Part shown: piece after piece, positions 1 to 7,981 of the stretch | Numbering within the stretch: position 1 is the first letter of the stretch | How the letters are laid out: each line of letters begins with the position of its first letter | Source: an uncultured Candidatus Melainabacteria bacterium | GTDB taxonomy: Bacteria; Cyanobacteriota; Vampirovibrionia; Gastranaerophilales; Gastranaerophilaceae | Direction: 5' to 3' | Length of the DNA stretch: 36,898 nucleotides | Assembly: GCA_934777245.1 (NCBI GenBank) | Contig: CAKVND010000016.1 | Coordinates: 1 to 36,898 of the forward strand | Position numbers and translations under genes: made by a program | The notes under the pieces: generated by a model | Databases searched by the model: none | Seen by the model: the letters and a program-made list of their open reading frames with translations, nothing else | What the model was told of the DNA's origin: nothing

Positions 1-23
1 CCTGTAACTAATACATCATTCAT
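1..23 (-). CDS. start of a FabG-like 3-oxoacyl-ACP reductase (partial)
   Basis: Only the first seven codons plus two bases are inside the window. An ATG at 23-21 on the minus strand reads MNDVLVTG. This matches how short-chain dehydrogenase/reductases of the FabG type begin: a short beta strand leading into the TGxxxGxG nucleotide-binding motif. The gene overlaps the end of the upstream dehydratase by 8 nt, which suggests translational coupling. A ketoreductase next to a hot-dog dehydratase would supply successive steps of acyl-ACP elongation. The call rests on eight residues and on gene context, so another Rossmann protein is possible. Confidence 0.45.
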
Positions 24-459
24 TTTTTAGCACTTCCTCGATATTTTCACCTTGATAAGCGTTAATCGTCGCGCTCGCCAATTCGTTTCCTTTACTATCA
101 TATATTAAACAGTCAAAAACGACAATTTCGTTATCATCAAAAATTTCGGAAGCTTTTACAAAATATGTATTGCCTTCAAGAAAATAATCAATTTTGTTAT
201 TATAAAGCCTTGAGCCTAAAAGTAGCCCCGGACGCGGTTCTTTATCTCCACGTTTATAATATGCGTAACACCCGATAGTCTGCGCCATAAATTCAATTCC
301 GACAAGAGAATTAATACCTTTACCATCCTCAAAGAAAAGCTTTTGGGGATAAACATCAAACCTAGCTGTCAAAGAATTGTTCTCTAAATCTATTTCTACG
401 ACATCATCAATAAGAATCATTGGCGGTTTATGCGGAAGTATCTTGGCTAAATCTACCAT
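16..459 (-). CDS. hot-dog fold 3-hydroxyacyl-ACP dehydratase-like protein
   Basis: A 147-residue protein resembling the FabZ/ApeP-like group of predicted 3-hydroxyacyl-ACP dehydratases. It opens with LAKILPHKPPMILID, like the LPHRxPFLLVD start of FabZ, and has a central hot-dog helix VGIEFMAQTIGCYAYY. It probably dehydrates an acyl-ACP intermediate in the cytoplasm. Start choice: a GTG at 477 would add six residues, but the ATG at 459 has AAGGA about 10 nt upstream, so 459 is preferred. The stop overlaps the start of a FabG-like gene. Classical FabZ has a catalytic His/Glu pair. The His of LPHKPP is present and the Glu of GIEFMAQ is the likely partner. Substrate class (fatty acid or aryl polyene) cannot be told from this fragment. 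Confidence 0.75.
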   Translation of the reverse strand: MVDLAKILPHKPPMILIDDVVEIDLENNSLTARFDVYPQKLFFEDGKGINSLVGIEFMAQTIGCYAYYKRGDKEPRPGLLLGSRLYNNKIDYFLEGNTYFVKASEIFDDNEIVVFDCLIYDSKGNELASATINAYQGENIEEVLKNE

Positions 460-636
460 TATGCAAATTTCCTTCACAAGCTAATGTTACTAGTGTAACT
501 TAACCAATCAAGAGAGTCAAATCAATATTATTTTTGACGATTTACAACCTATTGTTAAATTTTGTTAAGTTTATATTACAAAAACGCAAATTTATTTATT
601 TTCAATCTTTTATATATATGGAAGGAATGTGTATAT

Positions 637-2262
637 ATGTCGACTTTTGGAGATTATAAATCATACAAAAAATATGAACCTGCGTATGCAAGCTGGAAAA
701 ACCGGCAAGACATTCAGGAATCAAAACGTATTGCATACTTAAAACAAAACCCAAATGAAATTTCTAAAGAAGATATTCAACGTGGGCAAGCGCTTATTCG
801 TGCAATTGATATAATGGATGAATATTCACAAAAACGCGCACAAGATGTAGAAGTTGCAAGTCAATCCGTCATTGGAATGGCACTTGAGATTACAATGCTT
901 GCAGGAATGGGTTTAGGAGCTGCAGCCGGACAATTAAAAAGCGTAAAAAATCTAATCGCAAAATACACAAAAAACCCAAAACAGGCATCAACCTTAAGTA
1001 TAGTAATTCCAGCCATAATTGGTGGCATAATCGGCACAATAGCATCTTTCCCATTACAAGCTTGGGGAGCTAAAGCAGAAGTTTCCGCTTCTAGGCGCGG
1101 AAGATTTGAAGCAATGCGCAACGAATTAAAAAATCCTAACGGATTTGCGGTTCTAACTGACGAACAGATTGCAGAAGCTCACAAAAAATCAAAAAATATC
1201 GTTCTTAAAGAAGACAAAATAAAAAATAAGATGACAGCTAAGCTTTCAGAAGCTTTTGGCATTGAAACATTAAAATCAATGGCACTGGATAGCGGAGAAT
1301 ATAAAAAGCAGAAAAAAGCTTTTGAACTTGAGTTGGCAAACGACAATGCTCATTTAAATGATAAGATGACGCCAGATGAAATTGAAAAAGCAAAAAAAGA
1401 CCAACAACTTTTAACAAAACTTGTAGAAAAAATTGATATCGCCTCACAAGATTATGCCGAAAATGCAGAATTGGCAGCTGGAACGCTAATTACCGGAATT
1501 ATGGCATTATCCTTTTTAGGCGATTTAGCAATATCCAAACTAATGAAAATATTTAAAGTTCAATCTGCACAGAAAATATCGGTTGCATCAAAAGCGGCCG
1601 GCATTATAGCCTCATTGGGTACAGCCATTTGGACTTCACAAATCACCAAACAAGCATCAAGAGTTGGTAGATTTAAAGTTAAACAAGAATTAATGGAACA
1701 TCCTGAAACCTTCGTCTATGTAGATGACAAAAAAGCTAATGAAATAAAAGATTTTAAAATTAATACGACAAAAAAACAAAACATGATTGATTTCTTAAAA
1801 TCTGCTTATAAAAATAATAAAGAATACGAATTATATCAAAAAACCACTGCAAAAGAAGAAAAACGCATCTACAAAGCAATTGAAGAATTAAAGTTAAGTG
1901 AAACACAAATAAAAGATGCAAAAAGATTACAAAAAAATGCATTTAGAACATTTAACAAAATCGATGACAATTCTCAAAAATATTCAGAAAGTGTAGAAGC
2001 TCTGGGAGAATCCAGCAAGTTACCAATTAGCTTAATAAGCAGCGGTATTGGTATAGCAATTGGACTTCCGCTTTTAAGTAAAAAAACTAAAACATCAATG
2101 CAAACTGCCGAAAATTTTGCAAAATACATGGGCGTGATATTGTTAAGTTCTTTACCGTCTGTACTAGTGAATGCTTACGTTACTAAGCAACAGAAAAAAG
2201 CTTCTCGCGTTGCTGATATGCTTGCTATTAATGAAATGCAAGATTATAGAACTTTTAAATAA
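637..2262 (+). CDS. three-fold repetitive membrane protein of unknown function
   Basis: A 541-residue protein I do not recognise as a named family. The ATG at 637 is chosen because GGAAGGA (620-626) lies 10 nt upstream; an in-frame upstream extension has no such site. The protein is built from three similar units. Each begins with SQ(K/D)-[R/Y]-[A/S]-[Q/E]; a predicted membrane segment, a basic linker and a second membrane segment follow. Each unit then closes with ASR-x-GRF or ASR-VADM and an acidic/basic helical stretch. The closing motifs are SASRRGRFEAMRNEL, QASRVGRFKVKQEL and KASRVADMLAINEM. The hydrophobic segments are Gly/Ala/Ile rich (for example PAIIGGIIGTIASF), like small helical hairpins. 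Long charged helices between units suggest a peripheral or coiled part. It converges on the phosphatase gene with only 6 nt between the stops. Confidence 0.7.
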   Translation: MSTFGDYKSYKKYEPAYASWKNRQDIQESKRIAYLKQNPNEISKEDIQRGQALIRAIDIMDEYSQKRAQDVEVASQSVIGMALEITMLAGMGLGAAAGQLKSVKNLIAKYTKNPKQASTLSIVIPAIIGGIIGTIASFPLQAWGAKAEVSASRRGRFEAMRNELKNPNGFAVLTDEQIAEAHKKSKNIVLKEDKIKNKMTAKLSEAFGIETLKSMALDSGEYKKQKKAFELELANDNAHLNDKMTPDEIEKAKKDQQLLTKLVEKIDIASQDYAENAELAAGTLITGIMALSFLGDLAISKLMKIFKVQSAQKISVASKAAGIIASLGTAIWTSQITKQASRVGRFKVKQELMEHPETFVYVDDKKANEIKDFKINTTKKQNMIDFLKSAYKNNKEYELYQKTTAKEEKRIYKAIEELKLSETQIKDAKRLQKNAFRTFNKIDDNSQKYSESVEALGESSKLPISLISSGIGIAIGLPLLSKKTKTSMQTAENFAKYMGVILLSSLPSVLVNAYVTKQQKKASRVADMLAINEMQDYRTFK

Positions 2263-2268
2263 AATCAT

Positions 2269-2898
2269 TTAGGAATACACAAACTCTTCTTTACCGTCTT
2301 CATTTAAAATCAGCGCACAAAGATGAGCATTTGGATACTTGCCACAACCCAAATCAATACAGATTTTACCCTCGTCAATATATGGCTCATCAAATTCCGT
2401 ATGCCCAAAAATGATTTTTTGTGGAAGATTGTGTTTTGAATATATAAATTTTCCACGAATATAAACCAAATCTACTTCATCTTGCTCTTCTAACGGATAG
2501 TCAGGATTAATTCCAGCATGCACAAATAAATACTTATCAGTTTTATAATAAAATTTTAAACTTTTATAAAAATCACCATGAATTTTAAAAATATTTTCAA
2601 AACTTCCATAGCTTTTTACTGTTGCAGGCCCACCATAATTATCAAACAAAAATTGGTAATAATCATCCGTTTCTGCATGCAAAAGCGCATATTCATGTGA
2701 ACCAATCAAATATATACATTTGTTTGTTTCTGCCAGCTGAATTATTCTGTCAACGACACCCCTTGATTCAGGCCCTCTGTCTATATAATCACCCATAAAG
2801 ACAAAAATATCATCCGGTTGAATATCAATTTGACTTAGAACACTTTCCAGTTTCCTAAGTTCTCCATGAACATCTGTAATAGCTATATATCTCGACAT
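2269..2898 (-). CDS. PPP-family metallophosphatase (serine/threonine phosphatase or ApaH-like)
   Basis: A 209-residue calcineurin-like phosphoesterase of the PPP type. Visible metal and phosphate motifs are D9-x-H11-G (TDVHG), GDYIDRG at 36-42, a GSHE at 66-69 where GNHE is expected, FVHAG, and FGHTEFD near the C-terminus. Members hydrolyse phosphoserine/phosphothreonine or dinucleoside tetraphosphates using two divalent metals; the exact substrate is not readable here. The Asn of GNHE, which normally ligands the second metal, is Ser67, an uncommon change. The start ATG has AAAGGAA a few bases upstream. The gene is probably transcribed alone, since a strong terminator hairpin lies directly upstream. 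Confidence 0.85.
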   Translation of the reverse strand: MSRYIAITDVHGELRKLESVLSQIDIQPDDIFVFMGDYIDRGPESRGVVDRIIQLAETNKCIYLIGSHEYALLHAETDDYYQFLFDNYGGPATVKSYGSFENIFKIHGDFYKSLKFYYKTDKYLFVHAGINPDYPLEEQDEVDLVYIRGKFIYSKHNLPQKIIFGHTEFDEPYIDEGKICIDLGCGKYPNAHLCALILNEDGKEEFVYS

Positions 2899-2925
2899 AA
2901 AAATTCCTTTTTAAATCATTATAAC

Positions 2926-2957
2926 AAAAAGACGAGCGACAAGTCGCTCGTCTTTTT
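2926..2957. terminator. bidirectional rho-independent terminator
   Basis: A perfect inverted repeat: AAAAAGACGAGCGAC (2926-2940), two bases, then GTCGCTCGTCTTTTT (2943-2957). It lies 18 nt beyond the stop of the HEAT-repeat gene and upstream of the phosphatase start. With A and T tracts on both sides it can work in both directions. It most likely ends the HEAT-repeat transcript. Confidence 0.9.
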
Positions 2958-2974
2958 AATTCTTTTACTTATTT

Positions 2975-3832
2975 TTAATAAGAACCAGCCGGTTTCTTTT
3001 GTTGAGTAGCGCCAGGAATTGCTTGCCAGTTTGCTGCCATAATTTTCTTGAATGATTTAAGAGCTGTATCTTCAAGTTCACCCAACTCTTCAGCTTCCAT
3101 AATCAATTCTCTTAATGGTAACAATGCTCTTTGATCACGAAGTACGCCTAAAGCAGCAGCTGCACCAGCTCTAACTAAATCGTTTTCTGAACGATTTTTC
3201 ATAACATCAATAAGCGCAGGAACTGCTTTTGTATCGTTCAATTTGCCCAATGAAGTTACTGCATAAATTCTTACGTTAACCCATTCGTCATATAACATAT
3301 TAATGATTTTATCAACGCATTTTTTGTTGCCGATTTCACCCAATGCTCTTGTTGCATCACATCTAACATTAACTTTTTCATGATCTAATGAATTCATCAA
3401 AGCATCTGTCGCAACATCACCAATTTCAATCAAAGCATCTGTTGCTGTAATACAAACTTGTGAATTTTCATCATTTAAAGCTTCTACAAGTGGTTCAACA
3501 ACAATTTTACCGCCTAAACGACCTAAAGCACGAGCTGCACGAACTCTAACATCTACGTTACGATCTTCTCTTAAAGATTCGATTAAGTGTTCAGTTGCTT
3601 TTGTATCACCTAATTCGCCCAATGCACGAGCTGCATATAAACGAACAGAACCGTTTTTGTCATTTTTAAGAACATTAATTAACGGTTCAACAGCTTTAGA
3701 ATCGCCCATTTCACCTAGAACACGAGCGGCATTATATCTAACTTTTTCTGAACTTGATGACATCAAATCATTAATAAGTTCTTGGAAAGATTTTTTTACT
3801 TGTTTCTTTTTGCTGTTTACAGTAATTGCCAT
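2975..3832 (-). CDS. HEAT-repeat (PBS-lyase type) scaffold protein
   Basis: A 285-residue protein made almost wholly of about seven tandem HEAT-like repeats of roughly 31 residues, with the recurring core VR-x-x-A-A-R-A-L-G-E-[L/M]-G-[D/N]. Such repeats form an alpha-solenoid for protein binding. In cyanobacteria they occur in phycobilin lyases and many regulators, but there is no phycobilisome gene here, so a general scaffold is more likely. The start is set at the ATG at 3832 because CCTCC (3841-3845; GGAGG on the coding strand) lies 7-8 nt upstream; the longer frame would place this ribosome site inside the gene. The N-terminus (VNSKKKQVKKSF) is basic. A perfect 16-bp palindrome lies about 110 bp upstream of the start. 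Confidence 0.85.
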   Translation of the reverse strand: MAITVNSKKKQVKKSFQELINDLMSSSSEKVRYNAARVLGEMGDSKAVEPLINVLKNDKNGSVRLYAARALGELGDTKATEHLIESLREDRNVDVRVRAARALGRLGGKIVVEPLVEALNDENSQVCITATDALIEIGDVATDALMNSLDHEKVNVRCDATRALGEIGNKKCVDKIINMLYDEWVNVRIYAVTSLGKLNDTKAVPALIDVMKNRSENDLVRAGAAAALGVLRDQRALLPLRELIMEAEELGELEDTALKSFKKIMAANWQAIPGATQQKKPAGSY

Positions 3833-3944
3833 ACACTTTACCTCCGATATGCAATATATCAATTTAAAATTCTACACAGTAATATAAAGTTTTCTTTATT
3901 TTAAAAATTGCCATTTTTTTTCGTTTTGTAAAGATTTTGTTACA

Positions 3945-3960
3945 TACCCTAATTAGGGTA
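3945..3960. promoter_or_regulatory. 16-bp perfect palindrome, possible operator
   Basis: TACCCTAATTAGGGTA is a perfect inverted repeat in the 289-bp intergenic region between the HEAT-repeat gene and the histidine kinase stop. It lies 113 bp upstream of the HEAT-repeat start codon. It has no loop and no T-tract, so a dimeric repressor/activator site is likelier than a terminator. The regulator is unknown. I see nothing else definite in 3833-4121. Confidence 0.4.
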
Positions 3961-4121
3961 AAATTTACACTTAATCTCAGTAGTATTAATATACCATATT
4001 TTTGCATTTTTATGACTACCTTACCAGATAATTTTACAAAAGTTAATTAATATTATAATTGTAATACGTCTGCAACTTAGATATAGATTAAAAAATACGA
4101 CTTTATAAAACTTAATAAATA

Positions 4122-5771
4122 CTACTTACTCGGGATAGTAATAACAAACTCACTACCTTCATTTATTTTTGTTTTAACCTCTATTTTTCCTTCGTGTTTT
4201 TCAATTATTTTTTGAGAAATTGCAAGCCCTAACCCAGTTCCGACACCAACTCCCTTTGTCGTATAACCTGCAAAAAATATTTTTTCCGGCTCTTTTATTC
4301 CACATCCGTTATCTTTAATTTTTACAACCAAATTATTATTTTCATAATTTGTGTCAATAGTGATTATTCCCTCTTTTTCGATAGCATGCGCAGCATTTAC
4401 AAGAATATTCATAAACACTTGATTCAACATATTTGGATAACATTTAATTGGTGGAATTTTACCATAATTTTTCACAATTGTTATTCTATTTTTCGTTTCA
4501 TGCCTGATTAAATCAAGCGTTAAATCAATTTCATGATTGATATCGGCTTCTTGAAGCTCTGCTTCATCGAGTCTTACAAATTTTCTCAAAGATACCACCA
4601 GTCTGTTAATACGTGCGATAGCTTCTGTATCAATATCATTAATTTCTTTAAGCAAATCCTTTGTATCCTCGTCTTCCACCTGCAAAATCAGTTTTTTCAT
4701 TATTTCATTATTTGATTTTATGGAAGCAACAGGCGTATTTATTTCGTGCGCAACACCAGCAACAAGCTGACCTAAAGAAGCCATTTTTTCGGAATTAATA
4801 AGTTTTAATTGTGTGTCTTGAAGTTCTTTTAACGTTTTAGTCAAATCTTTAACCATTCGCGCATTCTTTTTATAAAGCTCTGCTTGAATAATCGCGTTGC
4901 CTAACTGAGAAGACACACCATTCAGAACTTCCAATGTATCATCAAGTTTCGTTTTCTGTTTTGTAGAAAGCACAATTATTCCTAAAAGTGAATTAAGATG
5001 AAAAATCGGCACAACAATCCTCTGTACTATTTCTTTAAATGGTTTTGCTTCTTTATATTCTTTCATACAAGTTAGGCATGAAACCTTGCCATTATTAATA
5101 TTTTGACTAACGCTTCTATCAAAAGAAATTGTTAAACCTATATCTTTTTTTTCTAAAGACTCTTTGATTAAGAATTTGTCATCTTTTTGAACAGCCGCAT
5201 AATAAGCTCGAAACGCACCAAACATTTGCGCAAGTTCTTCCAACGCAGACTTTAAAATTACAGAAGTATCAATAGATTCTCTTATAATATTAGAAATATT
5301 GTTCAACAGAAGCAATTTCATTGCTTGAGACTGAGCTTGGAGTTTAATTTTAGAAAGATTTTTATTTTCACTTTCCAACAACGTAATTTTTTTCTGATAA
5401 TTTTGATTTCTGTTTAATACATTTTCTAAACTAATTTTTGCCGTAACATCAGTAAAAACAATTAGTGTATACTTGCCTTTTTTAGTAGCATTCAAATCAT
5501 AGTAAGAATAATCATTATTTGAACTTTGATACAAAACATGAGCAGAAAAATCTTCTTTAGAATTTATCGCTTGTGTTATAGGAGAATGCACACTTACGTC
5601 ATTACTTACAAGTGCGCAAACATTATAATTCAATTTATGCGAAAACTTTTTTATATTTTCAAAATCCGGAAAAATACGTTTAAAAACATTGTTCCTAAAC
5701 ACAGTTTCACGATTTTCATTCAGCACAATCACAGCACTATTAAACTTGTTAAATAAATCAAACTTCCCCAT
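4122..5771 (-). CDS. soluble PAS-GAF sensor histidine kinase
   Basis: A 549-residue kinase without membrane segments. In order it has a PAS-like N-terminus (about 8-110, beginning FNKFNSAVIVLNEN), a coiled coil (about 115-155), a GAF-like domain (about 158-300), a second coiled coil, a HisKA domain with H342 in GVAHEINTP, and an HATPase. The HATPase shows the N box (N455-N459), the G1 box DNGCG (487-491) and the G2 box GTGLGLA (511-517). All residues for autophosphorylation are present. The GAF domain contains SCLTC (C232, C235), a CxxC pair that could bind a metal or sense redox. No response regulator is adjacent, so it is an orphan kinase. There is no ribosome site, but TATAAT lies exactly 6 nt before the ATG, suggesting a leaderless message. 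Confidence 0.88.
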   Translation of the reverse strand: MGKFDLFNKFNSAVIVLNENRETVFRNNVFKRIFPDFENIKKFSHKLNYNVCALVSNDVSVHSPITQAINSKEDFSAHVLYQSSNNDYSYYDLNATKKGKYTLIVFTDVTAKISLENVLNRNQNYQKKITLLESENKNLSKIKLQAQSQAMKLLLLNNISNIIRESIDTSVILKSALEELAQMFGAFRAYYAAVQKDDKFLIKESLEKKDIGLTISFDRSVSQNINNGKVSCLTCMKEYKEAKPFKEIVQRIVVPIFHLNSLLGIIVLSTKQKTKLDDTLEVLNGVSSQLGNAIIQAELYKKNARMVKDLTKTLKELQDTQLKLINSEKMASLGQLVAGVAHEINTPVASIKSNNEIMKKLILQVEDEDTKDLLKEINDIDTEAIARINRLVVSLRKFVRLDEAELQEADINHEIDLTLDLIRHETKNRITIVKNYGKIPPIKCYPNMLNQVFMNILVNAAHAIEKEGIITIDTNYENNNLVVKIKDNGCGIKEPEKIFFAGYTTKGVGVGTGLGLAISQKIIEKHEGKIEVKTKINEGSEFVITIPSK

Positions 5772-5777
5772 ACAAAC

Positions 5778-5783
5778 ATTATA
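5778..5783 (-). promoter_or_regulatory. -10 box of a leaderless promoter for the histidine kinase
   Basis: On the minus strand TATAAT is followed by GTTTGT and then the kinase ATG. With normal sigma-70 geometry (+1 about 7 nt after the last T) transcription would start at the A of the ATG. No Shine-Dalgarno sequence is visible. No convincing -35 box was found. Confidence 0.45.
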
Positions 5784-5818
5784 TTATCATTAAGAAAAAA
5801 AATCTATTTTGAGAATTG

Positions 5819-6808
5819 TTAAAATTTATTTTGAACAAATAGTTGATTTATAAAAGCTACGACCTTATGCTTACGCGATGCATCATCCTTTGCCTGATAT
5901 TCAATCATTTCCAACGTATTTAAAACATAAGATGTACTTGCTTTTATATGACATCTTTCCAAAGCAAGTTGCCAATTTTTAAAATCGACTTCTGAATCTG
6001 CATGTAAAAGTTTTGCCTTAGAAGCCGCTAACAAAACCTTTTTAAAAATTTTTCTTACAGTTTTTACTTGCTCATCATTTGGAATAGGCGAAAGTTGGTT
6101 GTAAGTTGCTCTATTTAAAAAAACTTCTAACAACTTCGCTGTTGTATTAGCATAAGGCCTGTTTTGATGCGTATCAATTTCATCCACTAAAAAAAGTCTG
6201 CCTTTTTTAAGAACTACATTATTTGGATTTAACGAATCAAATGCACAATACTGACGCTCACCTACTTTAATTTCATTAAGTTTCGCCATGTTTTGAGCAA
6301 ACTCATCATATCCGGACTGAGGAATGTGAGCAAACCTCGGCAAATACCTTGTTAAATAATAATAATCTACCTGAGACTTACTAAGATTTCTACTTATATG
6401 TTCCGGAACTCCGGCAGTTTTGTGATTTCCTAAATTTCTTAAAACTTGAAAGTGTCCGAACTCAATTATTGCTTCCCCAAAATAATTCGTTAAACTCTTA
6501 AAAATACCTTTCCCAAGTTTAACATTTCCAACAACACTTTTTGCCGTATCAACCATTTCATTAGGGATTCTAGCTGCATATTTTTGAGTAATTTTAAACA
6601 CCGAATTATGTGAACCTTGTTCTATAAACTTTTCAGGCTTTACGACACTTGAATATGCTTTTGTTATTGCATCCGATAAAATCAGTTCATCTTGCGAAGA
6701 AATTTGCGATTTCATTAAAATTTTATCCAAAGATTTATGTAAATCCCTTGAATGCCCTTGAAATAGCGGTTTTTGATTATAATTATTTTGAGAAAATGTA
6801 ATATTCAT
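5819..6808 (-). CDS. degenerate protein kinase-fold protein
   Basis: A 329-residue protein with scattered kinase/aminoglycoside-phosphotransferase-like features. These are a short glycine-loop-like GSHNSVFK (65-72), YAARI (77-81) where VAIK would be expected with Arg80 at the ATP-lysine place, and D191-SLNP-N196 (catalytic-loop DxxxxN pattern). LFLVDEID (205-212) could hold the metal-binding Asp. The substituted lysine and absent HRD suggest either a divergent phosphotransferase or a pseudokinase. The N-terminus NITFSQNNYNQKPLFQG looks like a lineage-typical leader. AGGA lies 5 nt before the ATG. It is followed on the same strand, upstream, by the metal exporter gene with a 44-nt gap, so the two may be co-transcribed. 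Assignment to the kinase fold is by motif only. Confidence 0.5.
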   Translation of the reverse strand: MNITFSQNNYNQKPLFQGHSRDLHKSLDKILMKSQISSQDELILSDAITKAYSSVVKPEKFIEQGSHNSVFKITQKYAARIPNEMVDTAKSVVGNVKLGKGIFKSLTNYFGEAIIEFGHFQVLRNLGNHKTAGVPEHISRNLSKSQVDYYYLTRYLPRFAHIPQSGYDEFAQNMAKLNEIKVGERQYCAFDSLNPNNVVLKKGRLFLVDEIDTHQNRPYANTTAKLLEVFLNRATYNQLSPIPNDEQVKTVRKIFKKVLLAASKAKLLHADSEVDFKNWQLALERCHIKASTSYVLNTLEMIEYQAKDDASRKHKVVAFINQLFVQNKF

Positions 6809-6852
6809 ACAATCCTAAAAACTCGTAAAAAAATAATTTGCTAACAATTAAT

Positions 6853-7779
6853 TTATATAAATAAATTAATTACCATACCTGAAAAAATACTTATAACAAG
6901 TAAAATTAAAATAATTTTCAATGTGTCTTTGAAATCGTTGTTTTTTAATAGAACCAACAACCCTAAGCCTGCATTTGATAACAAACCACTCATTACAGCT
7001 CCAAAAGAAATAGTCCCTTTTATCAACATCATCGTGAGCCCGATTGATACCGCACAGTTAGGAATTAAGCCCACAAAAGAAGCCAGTATAGGTTGTAAAA
7101 ATTTATTACCGTTTATTAAACAATCAACGTCGATATTTGCTAAAAAATAATTTAAAATCAAAGTTATCACAAGAATAAACGCAAAAACATTCGCAGTATG
7201 CAAAATCGGATGAATAATTAATTCACGTCGACTACCATGTTCAATGTCATGCTTACAACAACCTTCTTCTATAATATCAGTAACATTAACTTCCTCAACC
7301 GTTTTTGATGGAATTATAAAATCAATAAAATAACCAAATATAATCCCAACTACCAATTTAATTAAAACAATTGGAATAATTAAATACACTTTATTCGGCG
7401 TTGCAAGCAAAATAGGAATTGTCTCATCAGAAGTAGCTAAATATACAGCAATTAAACACCCTCTAGTAACTATTCTGCTAGAATAAAGACTACTTGCAAT
7501 AACAGAAAAACCACATTGAGGAACAATAGATGCCAATGCACCTACCAAAACACTGCTTTTACCTGATTTTTTAAGTAGTAGATTTATTTTATCCGCATGA
7601 TAAAACTCTATAATTTCAATTATTATAAATACAATAAACAAAAACGGCAGCAAGTGAATACTATCACAAATCGCATCAACCGCCCAATCTGCGATTGGCA
7701 ATTTTTCTAAAATCAAATCCAATGGGGCAAAAAAACTTTCATACAACCCATTAATCTTTTCTAAAATTGTAATTAACAT
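6853..7779 (-). CDS. ArsP_2-like putative heavy-metal/manganese exporter permease
   Basis: A 308-residue polytopic membrane protein that resembles the ten-helix putative heavy-metal exporter family (ArsP_2, often annotated arsenic efflux or putative manganese transporter). Typical stretches are ALASIVPQCGFSVIASSLYS and YLATSDETIPILL in the first half and LIPNCAVSIGLTMMLIKG in the second, i.e. two inverted halves each with a P-[Q/N]-C motif. The cytosolic or extracellular loop between the halves carries EEGCCKHDIEHG, rich in Cys and His and a plausible metal-binding site. A TTG at 7794 would extend it by five residues; the ATG at 7779 is preferred, though neither has a clear ribosome site. Substrate is inferred from family resemblance only. 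Confidence 0.7.
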   Translation of the reverse strand: MLITILEKINGLYESFFAPLDLILEKLPIADWAVDAICDSIHLLPFLFIVFIIIEIIEFYHADKINLLLKKSGKSSVLVGALASIVPQCGFSVIASSLYSSRIVTRGCLIAVYLATSDETIPILLATPNKVYLIIPIVLIKLVVGIIFGYFIDFIIPSKTVEEVNVTDIIEEGCCKHDIEHGSRRELIIHPILHTANVFAFILVITLILNYFLANIDVDCLINGNKFLQPILASFVGLIPNCAVSIGLTMMLIKGTISFGAVMSGLLSNAGLGLLVLLKNNDFKDTLKIILILLVISIFSGMVINLFI

Positions 7780-7867
7780 AATGTTATAAAACAATAAATA
7801 AACAAATAAGTCATCCTAAAAATGATTGAAATAAATAAATAAATAAATTAATAAATTAATTAATTAA

Positions 7868-7900
7868 AAAAGACTTTCAACAAAACGCTGAAAGTCTTTT
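7868..7900. terminator. terminator, ancestral 3' flank of tRNA-Pro
   Basis: AAAAGACTTTCA (7868-7879) pairs with TGAAAGTCTTTT (7889-7900) around a 9-nt loop. It lies just outside the left attachment repeat. A hairpin with the same stem but a different loop lies beside the intact tRNA-Pro at 25342-25377. This copy is therefore probably the original chromosomal terminator of the tRNA, displaced by integration. The preceding stretch 7801-7867 is AT-only simple sequence (AAAT/TTAA runs) with no gene. Confidence 0.8.
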
Positions 7901-7901
7901 C

Positions 7902-7956
7902 TTTAAATGGTCGGGATGACACGATTCGAACGTGCGACCCCCTCGTCCCAAGCGAG
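7902..7956. repeat. left attachment site: 3' fragment of tRNA-Pro
   Basis: This 55-bp segment is identical to 25376-25430. On the minus strand it contains the tRNA-Pro anticodon loop, T arm, acceptor 3' strand and CCA, but the identity stops in the anticodon stem and the 5' half is missing, so it is not a functional tRNA. The crossover presumably lay in the anticodon stem-loop. Confidence 0.93.
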
Positions 7957-7981
7957 ATTTTTAGAATTTTTATAACATCAC

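Noticed and set aside
486..499. GTTAC-TAGT-GTAAC dyad upstream of the dehydratase
   Set aside because: Arms of only five bases in an AT-rich intergenic region; not distinctive enough to call an operator.
7810..7867. AAAT/TTAA simple repeats left of the terminator
   Set aside because: Low-complexity AT sequence; no CRISPR-like spacing and no coding potential.
7902..7956. Second tRNA-Pro gene at the left end
   Set aside because: The 5' half is missing; beyond the anticodon stem the sequence diverges, so it is only an att fragment.
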